Shown here: one piece after another, positions 18,051-26,750 of the stretch
Numbering within the stretch: the first letter of the stretch is position 1
Layout: each line of letters starts with the position of its first letter
NCBI RefSeq assembly: GCF_019711615.1
Contig: NZ_JAIGNS010000002.1
Location: 124,001-188,000 of the forward strand
Reading direction: 5' to 3'
From: Qipengyuania intermedia
GTDB lineage: Bacteria > Pseudomonadota > Alphaproteobacteria > Sphingomonadales > Sphingomonadaceae
Length of the DNA stretch: 64,000 nt
Position numbers and translations under genes: made by a program
The notes under the pieces: model-generated
Databases searched by the model: none
What the model was told of the DNA's origin: nothing
What the model saw: only the letters and a program-made list of their open reading frames with translations

Positions 18051-19979
18051 ATGGACTACCGGATCGGCGTAATCGCAGGTGCCCTGGTGCTGGCAGGCTG
18101 CGACCTGTTCGCAGGGGGCGGCGTTAGCGAGGAACAGCGCGGCGATGGCACCGACACGGTCGAACTGGCTGAATTTCCCGACCGTCCCTATTGGGGAGAC
18201 ACCCATCTCCATACCGATGTTTCGGTCGATGCCTTCGGCTTCGGAGTGCGGCTCGGCCCGGAAGACGCGCTGAAGTTCGCGCGCGGGGATGAGGTCACTG
18301 CGACCACCGGCATGAGCGCACAGCTCGACCGGCCGCTCGATTTTCTCGTCATTGCCGATCACTCCGATGCGATGGGGGCGACCCGCAGGCTCTATGATGC
18401 GCCGCGCATGATGGTGCGCGATCCCACGCTGCGGCGCTGGCGCGACATGATGCACGAAAGCCCCGAGCAATCGACGCGCGCCGTGGCGGAACTGATCACA
18501 GCCGCCGCGAACGACGAGATACCCGAGGCACTGCGCGATCCCGAACGCCAGGCGCGTGCGACGCGCCAATTGTGGGACCGGCACCTGGGCCTGCTCGACC
18601 GCTATAACGAGCCGGGCACCTTCACCGCCTTCGCTGGCTTCGAATGGACGCTCATGCCGGGCGGCAACAATCTCCACCGCGTGGTGATGTTTCGCGACGG
18701 CAGCGCGCGGACCGCGCAGGTCCTGCCCTATCCGGGTCTGGACGGGGACGTCACCGGCCTTTGGGATTACATGGATTCCTACGAACAGAGCACCGGCGGC
18801 AAGGTGCTGGCGATCCCGCACAATTCGAACCTGTCGAACGGCATGATGTTCGAATTTTCAGGCCCCGACGGCGGGCCGATGGACGCCGACTATGCCCGCC
18901 TCCGCGCGCGGCACGAACCGGTGGTCGAAGTGACGCAGATCAAGGGCGACAGCGAGACGCACCCGTTCCTGTCCCCGAACGACGAATTCGCCAGCTTCGG
19001 CGTGGCTGGATGGGAGCTAGGCAACCTTCCGCTGACCGCACGCAGCACGCCGGATATGTTCGCGGGCAGCTATATCCGCTCGGCCCTCTTGCGCGGGCTG
19101 ACGCTGGAACAGCAGATGGGCGAGAACCCTTATGCCTTCGGCCTGATCGGCTCGACCGACAGTCACACGGCGCTGGCCACGGCAGACGACGACCAATTCT
19201 TCGGCAAGCATACCGGCAACGAACCGCGTGCCGACCGCGCTATGTCCGCTCAGAACCTCGGGACGAGAGAGGGCCGTTTCGGCTGGCACTATCTCGCCAG
19301 CGGCTATGCGGCCGCCTGGGCGCGCGGCAATACGCGGGCGGAAATCTTCGATGCCTTCATGCGGCGCGAGGTCTATGCGACGACCGGTCCGCGCATGGTG
19401 GTGCGCCTCTTCGCAGGCTTCGATTTCGGCGAAAGCGACTGGGAAGGCGACTGGGTGCGCGCAGGCTATTCGCGCGGTGTCCCCATGGGCGGTGACCTGG
19501 TGGACGACGGCAAGGCGCCGACCTTCCTCGTCAGCGCGCTGAAGGACCCGGACGGGGCCAATCTGGACCGGGTGCAGATCGTGAAGGGTTGGGTCGATGC
19601 CAATGGGGCGGAGCAGGAAAAGGTGTTCGACGTCGCGTGGAGCGCGCGGCCCATGGATGCCGCCTCCAATTCGCCCGTGCCGCCCGTTGGCGATACGGTG
19701 AACCGGTCCGAGGCGACCTATGAGAATTCGATCGGGGCGGCTGAATTGCGCGCCACCTGGACCGATCCCGAATATCGCCGGGGACAGCGCGCTTTCTACT
19801 ATGTGCGCGTACTCGAAATCCCGACGCCGAGCTGGGTCCTCTACGATGCCAAGCGCTTCGGCCTGACGCTGCCGAAGGAAGTCGTGGAGGCCAACGTTAT
19901 CCAGCAGCGCGCCTATTCCTCGCCGGTCTGGCTGCGTCCGCGCAGGACCCCGGGCGATGCGCCGCCTATCATGCGATGA
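18051..19979 (+). CDS. DUF3604 domain protein, exported lipoprotein
   Basis: A 642-aa protein with signal peptide and lipobox LAGC (C17). Putative metal-binding stretches resemble the PHP phosphoesterase fold: YWGDTHLHTDVS (residues about 48-58), FLVIADHSDAMG, AIPHNSN and IGSTDSHTAL. This is the DUF3604 family, whose biochemical function is unknown; a metal-dependent hydrolase is inferred from the His/Asp motifs. Its stop overlaps the start of the PPIase gene (ATGA), and that gene overlaps the HupE gene, giving a coupled three-gene operon. Confidence 0.85.
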   Translation: MDYRIGVIAGALVLAGCDLFAGGGVSEEQRGDGTDTVELAEFPDRPYWGDTHLHTDVSVDAFGFGVRLGPEDALKFARGDEVTATTGMSAQLDRPLDFLVIADHSDAMGATRRLYDAPRMMVRDPTLRRWRDMMHESPEQSTRAVAELITAAANDEIPEALRDPERQARATRQLWDRHLGLLDRYNEPGTFTAFAGFEWTLMPGGNNLHRVVMFRDGSARTAQVLPYPGLDGDVTGLWDYMDSYEQSTGGKVLAIPHNSNLSNGMMFEFSGPDGGPMDADYARLRARHEPVVEVTQIKGDSETHPFLSPNDEFASFGVAGWELGNLPLTARSTPDMFAGSYIRSALLRGLTLEQQMGENPYAFGLIGSTDSHTALATADDDQFFGKHTGNEPRADRAMSAQNLGTREGRFGWHYLASGYAAAWARGNTRAEIFDAFMRREVYATTGPRMVVRLFAGFDFGESDWEGDWVRAGYSRGVPMGGDLVDDGKAPTFLVSALKDPDGANLDRVQIVKGWVDANGAEQEKVFDVAWSARPMDAASNSPVPPVGDTVNRSEATYENSIGAAELRATWTDPEYRRGQRAFYYVRVLEIPTPSWVLYDAKRFGLTLPKEVVEANVIQQRAYSSPVWLRPRRTPGDAPPIMR

Positions 19980-20758
19980 TGCGCCGCCTCCTGCGCGATC
20001 CGCTCGCGCATTTCCTGGTGGCAGGCGCTGCAATCTGGGCGGTGCTTGCCTTCGCGGGCGAGCCGGTCGATCCGGCCGAGCGGACTATCCTGCTCACGAA
20101 AGAGGAGCAGGCGAACCTCGTCCTCGGCTTCGAGCGCACGATGGGCCGTCCGCCCACCGATGCGGAGCTGGATGCGCAGATCGAAAGCTGGGTGCGCGAA
20201 GAGGTGCTCTACCGCGAGGCGCTGCGGCTTGGGCTCGATGCGGGCGATCCGGTCGTGCGCCGGCGCTTGTCGACCAAGATGGACGATCTGGCAGGAGCCG
20301 AAGTGGAAACCGCCCGGCCGAGCGAGGAGACGCTCACGGCGTGGCTGCGCGACCATCCCGGACGGTTCGCGGAAGGGGAGCGGTTCACCTTCTCGCAGAA
20401 ATATTTCCGTAGCGAAGATGCGCTGCACGAGGCACTTGACGCAGCGGGAGATGCAAACGGGCACACCATTTCACTGCCCGAACGCATGACCGATGCGAGT
20501 TATGCGGACATCAAGGCGGTCTTCGGCTCGCAATTCGCGTCGCAGATTGCCCGGATGCAGGAGACCTCCGGTGCGCAGGTGACGTCAGGCTATGGCTACC
20601 ACCTCGTCGACATCGAAGAGCGGGTCGAGGGACGGCAACGGCCCCTCTCGGAAATCCGCGACAGGGTGGAGGCCGACTGGCGCAGTTCGACGGCTGCTGC
20701 GCGGCGGGCAAGGGCATTTGATCTCCTTCGCGAAGCTTACCGGATCGAGGTCGAATGA
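19976..20758 (+). CDS. PpiC-like peptidyl-prolyl isomerase, membrane-anchored
   Basis: A 260-aa protein with one N-terminal hydrophobic segment (residues about 12-28), then a helical region (TDAELDAQIESWVREEVLYREALRLGL) typical of SurA/PpiC chaperone parts and a parvulin-like C-terminal part with SGYGYHLVDIEER. It probably faces the periplasm. The start overlaps the DUF3604 stop, and its own stop overlaps the HupE start. The tight coupling suggests a folding chaperone for one of its partners; that is inference. Confidence 0.75.
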   Translation: MMRRLLRDPLAHFLVAGAAIWAVLAFAGEPVDPAERTILLTKEEQANLVLGFERTMGRPPTDAELDAQIESWVREEVLYREALRLGLDAGDPVVRRRLSTKMDDLAGAEVETARPSEETLTAWLRDHPGRFAEGERFTFSQKYFRSEDALHEALDAAGDANGHTISLPERMTDASYADIKAVFGSQFASQIARMQETSGAQVTSGYGYHLVDIEERVEGRQRPLSEIRDRVEADWRSSTAAARRARAFDLLREAYRIEVE

Positions 20759-21726
20759 TCCGCTGGCTGCTGGCGCTCGCCGTCCTCCTTATCGCAAGCC
20801 CCGCCTTGGCGGATGAGTTGCGGCCCGTCTCGATCCAGCTGGAGCAAATCGACGAGGCGCGCTGGAACCTCGGCTGGAGGCAACCGCTCGCCTCGCCGCA
20901 GGCCGACCGGACCGCGCGTCCGGATTTGCCGGAGTACTGCGAGTTTTCGGGCGAACCGATGCTCGACAACTCCGCGCTCGCGGTGGTCGGACGAGCGCAA
21001 GTCGCTTGCGAAAGCGATATTGCCGGGAGCCGCATCGGCTGGCCCGCCCTCTTCGGACAGGGCGATGCAATCCTGCGCGTGGCCCCTCTAGGCCGACCCG
21101 TCCAGGTCTACCGCCTGACCGCGCAAGAGCCCTACGCCGAGGTCGAAGCGCGACCATCGAGCATGCAGGTCTGGCGCGGCTATTTCATAATTGGTGTCGA
21201 GCATATCCTAGCGGGATGGGACCATTTGCTGTTCGTCATCGCGCTCGTCCTGCTGGTCGGGCGGACCTGGCCGGTGGTCAAGGCGGCCACGGCCTTCACC
21301 GTCGCGCATTCGATCACGCTGGTGGCAACGACGCTGGGGGTCACCGGATTGCCGCAGCGTCCGGTCGAGGCCCTGATCGCACTGTCGATCGTGTTTCTCG
21401 CGGTCGAGATCGCGCGCGGCACGAAAGAGACGATCACGCGCCGCCTGCCATGGCTGGTCGCCTTCGCCTTCGGCCTTCTCCACGGCTTCGGTTTCGCAGG
21501 GGCCTTGCGCGAGATAGGCTTGCCCGAGGGCGAGGTGCCTGCAGCGCTCGTAAGCTTCAACCTCGGTGTGGAGGCGGGGCAACTGCTGGTGATTGCCGCT
21601 GTCCTCGCTGCCTTGGCAGTGATCCGACGCGTGCGGGCTGGGGCCGAAGCGCGCGCCTTGCGTATCGCCTCCTACGCCATTGGCATTACCGGGGCCTACT
21701 GGCTGGTGGACCGCGTGATCGGCTGA
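20755..21726 (+). CDS. HupE/UreJ-family membrane protein
   Basis: A 323-aa protein with a cleavable signal peptide (ending near ALA at residue 19), a periplasmic domain of about 130 residues, then about six hydrophobic helices. The HupE/UreJ_2 core is clear: GVEHILAGWDHLLFVIALVLL, AFTVAHSITLV and AFGLLHGFGFAGALREIGLP. The membrane histidines suggest metal (nickel or cobalt) transport as in HupE/UreJ, but the family member here is not next to hydrogenase or urease genes. Its 3' end overlaps the convergent efflux gene by 31 bp. Confidence 0.85.
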   Translation: MIRWLLALAVLLIASPALADELRPVSIQLEQIDEARWNLGWRQPLASPQADRTARPDLPEYCEFSGEPMLDNSALAVVGRAQVACESDIAGSRIGWPALFGQGDAILRVAPLGRPVQVYRLTAQEPYAEVEARPSSMQVWRGYFIIGVEHILAGWDHLLFVIALVLLVGRTWPVVKAATAFTVAHSITLVATTLGVTGLPQRPVEALIALSIVFLAVEIARGTKETITRRLPWLVAFAFGLLHGFGFAGALREIGLPEGEVPAALVSFNLGVEAGQLLVIAAVLAALAVIRRVRAGAEARALRIASYAIGITGAYWLVDRVIG

Positions 21727-23123
21727 GTATCGCCGCCGAGCGCCTGCCACAAGATGACCCGAGCGCGCTCCGCCCGTCCCTTCGCCGCCGCCGCGCGTTC
21801 GCCGCTGGCATCGGCCGCACGGCGCGCTTCGAGCACGGTGAGAAAATCCGCAAGGCCAGCGCGTTGCCGCGTTTCGGCGAGCGAGGCGGCGCGTTGCAGG
21901 CTGGCAGCTTCCTGCGCGGCAGCGGCGGCTTCGCGGTCGGCGGCAGCGACGAGGCCATAGGCCCCTTCTGCATCGCCGAGCGCGGTGTAGACGGCCCCGC
22001 GATAGGCTTCGAATGCGGCGCGCTTTTCGGCCGCGGCACCGTCGATCTCGGCCTCGATCCGCCCGAAATCGAGCAGGGGCGCGGCGACGGAGGCGGCGAG
22101 GCTGCCGATGATGGAATCGCTGTCTAACAGGTCGCCCGGGCTGAAGGCCAGCAGGCCGATGGCGGCCGACAGGTCGAAAACCGGAAAACGGCGGCGGGCG
22201 GCCGCGGCCAGCTCCGCATCTTCCGCGGCGAGCGTCGCTGCGGCGGCAAGGACATCTGCGCGATTGGCAAGCAAGGCGCTGGGCAGGGTGGCGGGGGCAG
22301 CAGGCAGTCCGCTTTCGCGAGGCGACATCGCCAGTGCCGAACGGACCTGTGCCCCGCCTTGCGCGGTAAGGGTGACGAGGCGGCCGATCAGGCGGGCACG
22401 CTCGCTCTCCAGCGCGGCGAGGCGGCTCCGCGAAGCGTCGGCGGCACTTTCCGCTCTCACGCGGTCGAAGCCGGGCGCGATGCCCGCATCTTCGCGGACC
22501 CTGGACAGGCGCGCGAGTTCTTCGGCTGCGGCCAGGTCGTCCTCGATGGCGCTGGCCCTCGCATCGAGCGTGCGCCAGTCGATCACGCTGGCGGCGATTT
22601 CGGCGAGCAGGGCGCTACGTACCCCGCGGGCGCTGGATGATGCCGCATCGATCCGGGCGAGCGCTGCGCGTTCCTGCGCGCGCAGGCGGCCGAAGATGTC
22701 CGGGTCCCAGCGCGCGGTGACATTGGCCGCGTAGGAAAGCTGCTCGGTATCGAAAGAAATGGCCGATGGCAGGTCGCCGCCGAATTGCGCCGGATTGCTG
22801 CGACGTCCTTCGACCGTTGCATTCGCGCCCACGGAGGGTAGGCGGTTCGCGCCGCGCAGGTCTGCGCCTGCACGCGCCTGGTCGATCCGCGCCAGCGCCT
22901 CGCCCAGCGTGGGCGAACTGGCGAGAGCCTGCGCGGCCAGCGTGTCGTAAGCAGGATCGTCAGCGGGAAGCAGCGCGGCGAGGCTGGTCGCAGACGCAGC
23001 GTCGGGAGCGAACAAATATTCCGGCGGCAGGACCGGTGCGGGCGTGGCGATTTCGGGCGGCGGCCCGGCAACGCATCCGGCCAGCGCCAGCGCGCATGTG
23101 GAAGCGAGTAGCAAGCGCATCAT
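21696..23123 (-). CDS. TolC/NodT-type outer-membrane efflux lipoprotein
   Basis: A 475-aa outer-membrane factor with signal peptide and lipobox LAGC (C17). Long helical stretches rich in Ala, Arg and Glu (residues about 65-440) form two OEP repeats, with AARWDPDIFGRLRAQERAALARIDAA between strands, typical of NodT/OprM proteins. It is last in the efflux operon; its ATG overlaps the HlyD stop (ATGA). Together with the ABC pair and adaptor it makes a tripartite exporter. Confidence 0.88.
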   Translation of the reverse strand: MMRLLLASTCALALAGCVAGPPPEIATPAPVLPPEYLFAPDAASATSLAALLPADDPAYDTLAAQALASSPTLGEALARIDQARAGADLRGANRLPSVGANATVEGRRSNPAQFGGDLPSAISFDTEQLSYAANVTARWDPDIFGRLRAQERAALARIDAASSSARGVRSALLAEIAASVIDWRTLDARASAIEDDLAAAEELARLSRVREDAGIAPGFDRVRAESAADASRSRLAALESERARLIGRLVTLTAQGGAQVRSALAMSPRESGLPAAPATLPSALLANRADVLAAAATLAAEDAELAAAARRRFPVFDLSAAIGLLAFSPGDLLDSDSIIGSLAASVAAPLLDFGRIEAEIDGAAAEKRAAFEAYRGAVYTALGDAEGAYGLVAAADREAAAAAQEAASLQRAASLAETRQRAGLADFLTVLEARRAADASGERAAAAKGRAERARVILWQALGGDTQPITRSTSQ

Positions 23124-24112
23124 TCGCCGCCCTTGGCCGGGATATAGGCATCGACCTGCTGGCCCACGCGGAACAGCGTTTCGCCCGTCGATGCCGCCTC
23201 GGGCAATTCGTAGAGCACTTGCAGGACCCGCACGTCGACGCGCTCGGCAGCGGAATTGGTCAGCGAGCGCTTGGGCACCACCAGCGGTTCGGCGCGCACG
23301 AAGGTCGCCTCTACCTGCTGGTCGGATGCGCCACGCGGGCTGACGGTCGCCACTGCGCCCATGTCGAGGCGGGGTGCCTGCTCCTCGTCGATATCGATCC
23401 GGACATAGAGCGGTCGTGTCTGACCCATCTCGATGAAGGGCTGCGATCCGCCGCCGCCCATGGTGCTTACATATTCGCCCTTGCGGATATTCACCGCCAG
23501 GATTTCGCCCGCGATGGGTGCGCGCACGGTCAGGCGACCGATTTCGGTCCGCGCGCTGGCGGCACGCGCCTGGGCGGCCTGCAAGCGTGCACGGGCAAGC
23601 GACAGGCGCTGAGCAGCGGCACTCGCTTCGCCCTCGGCCCGGATGACTTCGGAGCGGCTGACGGCGGCGGGATCATCGACATCGCGATAGAGCGCCAATT
23701 GCTGCGATGCCGTAGCGCGCGCGGTCTCCGCCTCGGCAATCGCGGCGCGCGCTTCGCCAATGGCGGCTTCCGCTTCGCGCAGGGCAGAGCGGGCGGCGCG
23801 GTCGTCCACGGTGAACAGCGTCTGGCCTTCGCTCACGCGGTCGCCGGGCTGGACGAACAGGCCGGTGACGAGGCCCGACAAGGCCGAGCCGATCTGCACG
23901 ACCTCGCTCGACGGTTCGACCACGCCCGATCCGGCAACGCGCGGCGCATCGGCAAGCTGCTCGGGCGCGCGCGGCGGCTCGTTCTCCGGTTCGGACAATT
24001 CGCGATCGGGCAGACCCGAAACGATGAAGATAATGGCGAGCAGCAGCGCCAGCCCGGCGATGGCGGGCAGCACCTGCCGGGAAAAGCTGAGATTGCGGAG
24101 ATTGAAAGCCAT
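23120..24112 (-). CDS. HlyD/MacA-type periplasmic adaptor
   Basis: A 330-aa membrane-fusion protein: one N-terminal transmembrane helix (residues about 14-34), a lipoyl-like part (VVEPSSEVVQIGSALSGLVTGLFVQPGDRVSEGQTLFTVDD), an alpha-hairpin (about 115-190), the second lipoyl half (LTVRAPIAGEILAVNIRKGEYV) and a beta-barrel. The ATG at 24112 is preceded by GAGGAA. It bridges the inner-membrane ABC pair to the outer-membrane factor encoded next. Confidence 0.9.
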   Translation of the reverse strand: MAFNLRNLSFSRQVLPAIAGLALLLAIIFIVSGLPDRELSEPENEPPRAPEQLADAPRVAGSGVVEPSSEVVQIGSALSGLVTGLFVQPGDRVSEGQTLFTVDDRAARSALREAEAAIGEARAAIAEAETARATASQQLALYRDVDDPAAVSRSEVIRAEGEASAAAQRLSLARARLQAAQARAASARTEIGRLTVRAPIAGEILAVNIRKGEYVSTMGGGGSQPFIEMGQTRPLYVRIDIDEEQAPRLDMGAVATVSPRGASDQQVEATFVRAEPLVVPKRSLTNSAAERVDVRVLQVLYELPEAASTGETLFRVGQQVDAYIPAKGGE

Positions 24113-24113
24113 A

Positions 24114-24821
24114 TCAGTGTTCCTCGGGCATTTCGGTGCCGTCATGGATGATCTTGCCGTCCTCGAGCACGAGGATGCGGTCGGCGAGATCGAAAACGCG
24201 GTTGTCGTGAGTGACGATGATGCAGGCGCGATCTTCGGCGACGGCCACTTCGCGCAAGAGGTCCATCACCCGCCTGCCGGATGATGCGTCGAGCGCGGCA
24301 GTGGGTTCGTCGCACACCACCAGTCGCGGTTCGTGGACGAGCGCGCGGGCGATGGCGACGCGCTGTTGCTGGCCGCCCGAAAGCTGGTTCGGCAGCTTGT
24401 CGGCCTGGTCCGCGATATTCAGCTTTGCCATCATCTCTACCGCACGTTCGCGGGCCTCGTGACGGTCCATCCCCTGCGCGATTAGCGGGACGGCGGCATT
24501 GCTGGCCGCGTCGATGGCGGGGATCAGATTGTACTGCTGGAAGATGAAACCGATGTTGTTGAGGCGGAACTCGACCAGTTCGGTGTCGCTCAATTCGTAT
24601 ATGTCGGTGCCGAAAACCTTCACCTCGCCCTCGGTCGGCCAGAGGATGCCGCACATGATCGAGATCATGGTCGTCTTGCCCGAGCCGCTTTCCCCGACGA
24701 GATAGGTCAGCTCGCCCGCGCGGATGTCGAGGTCGATGCCGTGCAGGACGGTGATCGTCTGCTGACCGGCCTTGAAGTCGCGCGTGACGCCGCGCGTGCA
24801 GATGGCAGGGGCCTCGCTCAC
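24114..24821 (-). CDS. ABC transporter ATP-binding protein, MacB/LolD/DevA type
   Basis: A 235-aa ATPase with Walker [11 protein letters not shown]-loop [10 protein letters not shown], signature [15 protein letters not shown], Walker [13 protein letters not shown] and H-loop VTHD. The start is GTG at 24821, overlapping the permease stop (GTGA), which fixes it; the frame extends far upstream through the permease gene only by chance. It energises the tripartite efflux complex. Confidence 0.93.
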   Translation of the reverse strand: MSEAPAICTRGVTRDFKAGQQTITVLHGIDLDIRAGELTYLVGESGSGKTTMISIMCGILWPTEGEVKVFGTDIYELSDTELVEFRLNNIGFIFQQYNLIPAIDAASNAAVPLIAQGMDRHEARERAVEMMAKLNIADQADKLPNQLSGGQQQRVAIARALVHEPRLVVCDEPTAALDASSGRRVMDLLREVAVAEDRACIIVTHDNRVFDLADRILVLEDGKIIHDGTEMPEEH

Positions 24822-25951
24822 CGGAACACCGCCGCAGGTTCGGTCTTGAGGACGTTGCGCAGGGCCAGCCAGCCGGTCAGCGCTAGGATCAGCGTGACCG
24901 CGACGAGGCTGATGATCGGTATCTGCCAGGGGATATAGAAGCCCTTGAAGGTCGGGTTGGCCGAAAAGCTCCAGATGAAGGCCAGCGTGCCCAGCACGCC
25001 GAGGCCGTAGCCGACGAAGCCGACCAGCGCGGCCTGCGCGGCCACCATCTTGCGGATCTTGCCATTGGTGACGCCGATCGCCTTCAGCGCCCCGAACTGC
25101 TTGATATTGTCGCGGATGAAGAGGCTGAAGGTCAGGCCGACGATGGCGACCCCCACGATGAAGCCGAGCGCGACAGTGATCCCGAAATTGAGCGGGATGC
25201 CGGTGTTCTCGATGATGAAATCGACCCCGTCGCGGGCGAATTCGTCGCGCGTCTGCGCTTTCAGTCCCGTCTCGCGCTCGATCTTTTCCGATAGCGCCTT
25301 GGCCTGCGAGGGATCTTCCGCGCCGACCAGCACGAAGGACAGGCGGTTGCGCGTGCCAGGGACGTAATTCAGCGCCTGGCTGTATTTGGTATAAAGCACG
25401 ACGGTGCTGGTGAAGCTGGGCGTCGCATCGGCGATGCCGCGGATCACTGCCCGCTGGTCGTTCAACTCCAACCGCTCGCCAATCGGCGATTGCCCGGGGA
25501 ACATGCGGGTCATGCCGACATCGTCGATAATCACGCTGTCGGGCTGGGAGAGGACGTCGGAAGAGCCTTCGACCATGTTTTTGGGCAGGCCGATCAGCGT
25601 CGCGTCGTCTACCCCGATCACTGCCACGCCTTCCAGGTCGCCGCTCTTGGTGCGCACGCTGGCCTGCGCGCGGATGTGTGGCACGGCCCATTCGACACCC
25701 GGAACGCCGCGAACCTTGTCGAGTGCGGTGGAGGGTAGGGCATAGGAAACATCGGTCGTGCGGCTGACCGGGTCCATGACCCAGACGTCGGCGCTGGAGA
25801 CATTGTAGACCCCGCTAGCCCCGCGTTCGAGCAGGTTCACGAAAATCGTCAGCTGCTGGGTGATGAGGAGCGTCGAGAACGCGATGCCGAATACCAGCCC
25901 GTAGAACTTCTGGGCATCCCCGGTCAGCATTCTGATTGCGATCCAGATCAC
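24818..25951 (-). CDS. ABC transporter permease, FtsX/DevC type
   Basis: A 377-aa permease with four hydrophobic helices: one at the N-terminus (residues about 17-37) and three near the C-terminus (about 255-280, 310-335, 345-370), separated by a periplasmic MacB_PCD-like domain (about 45-240). SLFIRDNIKQFGALKAIGVTNGKI matches the conserved coupling region of FtsX permeases. ATPase and permease are separate, as in DevBCA, rather than fused as in E. coli MacB. Start GTG at 25951. First gene of the efflux operon. Confidence 0.88.
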   Translation of the reverse strand: MIWIAIRMLTGDAQKFYGLVFGIAFSTLLITQQLTIFVNLLERGASGVYNVSSADVWVMDPVSRTTDVSYALPSTALDKVRGVPGVEWAVPHIRAQASVRTKSGDLEGVAVIGVDDATLIGLPKNMVEGSSDVLSQPDSVIIDDVGMTRMFPGQSPIGERLELNDQRAVIRGIADATPSFTSTVVLYTKYSQALNYVPGTRNRLSFVLVGAEDPSQAKALSEKIERETGLKAQTRDEFARDGVDFIIENTGIPLNFGITVALGFIVGVAIVGLTFSLFIRDNIKQFGALKAIGVTNGKIRKMVAAQAALVGFVGYGLGVLGTLAFIWSFSANPTFKGFYIPWQIPIISLVAVTLILALTGWLALRNVLKTEPAAVFR

Positions 25952-25979
25952 GGCGCTTGGTTGCCTTTGCTGTGCGACT

Positions 25980-26025
25980 CGTTCATTAGTGAACGGAGGC
26001 GTTCAACTGAACGGGACCGTTCACT
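25980..26025. promoter_or_regulatory. Tandem TetR-type operators
   Basis: Two copies of TGAACG-N4-CGTTCA lie head to tail 18 bp apart (25990-26005 and 26008-26023); the second has seven-base arms. A further CGTTCA half-site is at 25980-25985 and also pairs with TGAAC at 25990-25994. The array sits between the efflux permease and the TetR gene and ends directly before the TetR start, as expected for shared repression of both. The binding protein is inferred. Confidence 0.75.
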
Positions 26026-26670
26026 TTGTCAACTGCTGCTGAAAAGCGATCGATCGGAAGGCCGGCGGACCAGGCCAAGCGGGAAGCGATTCTCGCCGCG
26101 GCTGCCCGTTCCTTTTTTGAGAAGGGCTTTGCCGCCACCTCGATCGAGCAGGTCGCTGCGGATGCCGGCGTATCGAAGGTGACGATCTACAATCATTTCG
26201 GCGACAAGCAGGCGCTGTTTGCGGCCTCGGTCGACCGTGAGTGCGCGACCATGCGCTCCAGCCTGGAACTGACGTCTCTGCCGACGGGGACCTTGCGCCA
26301 GCGGTTGACCGCGATCGCAGAGGCAATGGTCGCATTCCTGACGCGCGATGAAATGGTGCAGTTCGACCGGCGCATCGCCGCGGAAACAGAGCGTGATCCG
26401 ACCATCGGCGAGGCGTTCCTGCAGGCGGGCCCCTACCGTATGCGGAAGGCTTTCGCGGGCTTGCTCGACACGATGGTGGCAAGCGGTGAACTCGCCATCG
26501 ACGACACTTCGCTCGCGGTCGAACAGTTCGTTTCCATGTGCAAGGGCATGGGCGATCTGGAGCGGCGTTTCGGCCGCCCGGTCGACGCGGAACTGGAACG
26601 CAGGCGCATCGAAGGCGCGGTCGATGTCTTCTGCCGCGCCTATGCCGTCGAAGAGTGTGATCGGAAATAG
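26026..26670 (+). CDS. TetR-family transcriptional regulator
   Basis: A 214-aa regulator. The N-terminal HTH is clear (REAILAAAARSFFEKGF, then VAADAGVSKVTIYNHFGDKQALFAA, residues about 18-66) with a variable helical ligand domain after it, including a TetR_C-like RTIAAE-type stretch (FDRRIAAETERDP). The only in-frame start before the HTH is TTG at 26026, which touches the end of the operator array. It most likely represses itself and the divergent efflux operon; the inducer is unknown. Confidence 0.88.
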   Translation: MSTAAEKRSIGRPADQAKREAILAAAARSFFEKGFAATSIEQVAADAGVSKVTIYNHFGDKQALFAASVDRECATMRSSLELTSLPTGTLRQRLTAIAEAMVAFLTRDEMVQFDRRIAAETERDPTIGEAFLQAGPYRMRKAFAGLLDTMVASGELAIDDTSLAVEQFVSMCKGMGDLERRFGRPVDAELERRRIEGAVDVFCRAYAVEECDRK

Positions 26671-26694
26671 GACGAATTGGCGAGTGGTCTAAAC

Positions 26695-26722
26695 TTGCCA
26701 TTCACCTGCGCGATCCTACATT
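26695..26722 (+). promoter_or_regulatory. Putative ftsH promoter
   Basis: TTGCCA (26695-26700), a 16-base spacer and TACATT (26717-26722) lie 28 bp upstream of the ftsH start, a reasonable housekeeping-sigma match. Confidence 0.45.
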
Positions 26723-26750
26723 CTGGTGAGATTGAAAGGAATGTCCGCTC

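Noticed and set aside
20755..21726. Hydrogenase or urease accessory role for the HupE/UreJ protein
   Set aside because: No hydrogenase or urease genes are in the window; the DUF3604-PPIase partners suggest another role.
24822..25691. Long upstream extension of the ABC ATPase frame
   Set aside because: It reads through the permease gene in another frame; the ATPase starts at GTG 24821 over the permease stop.
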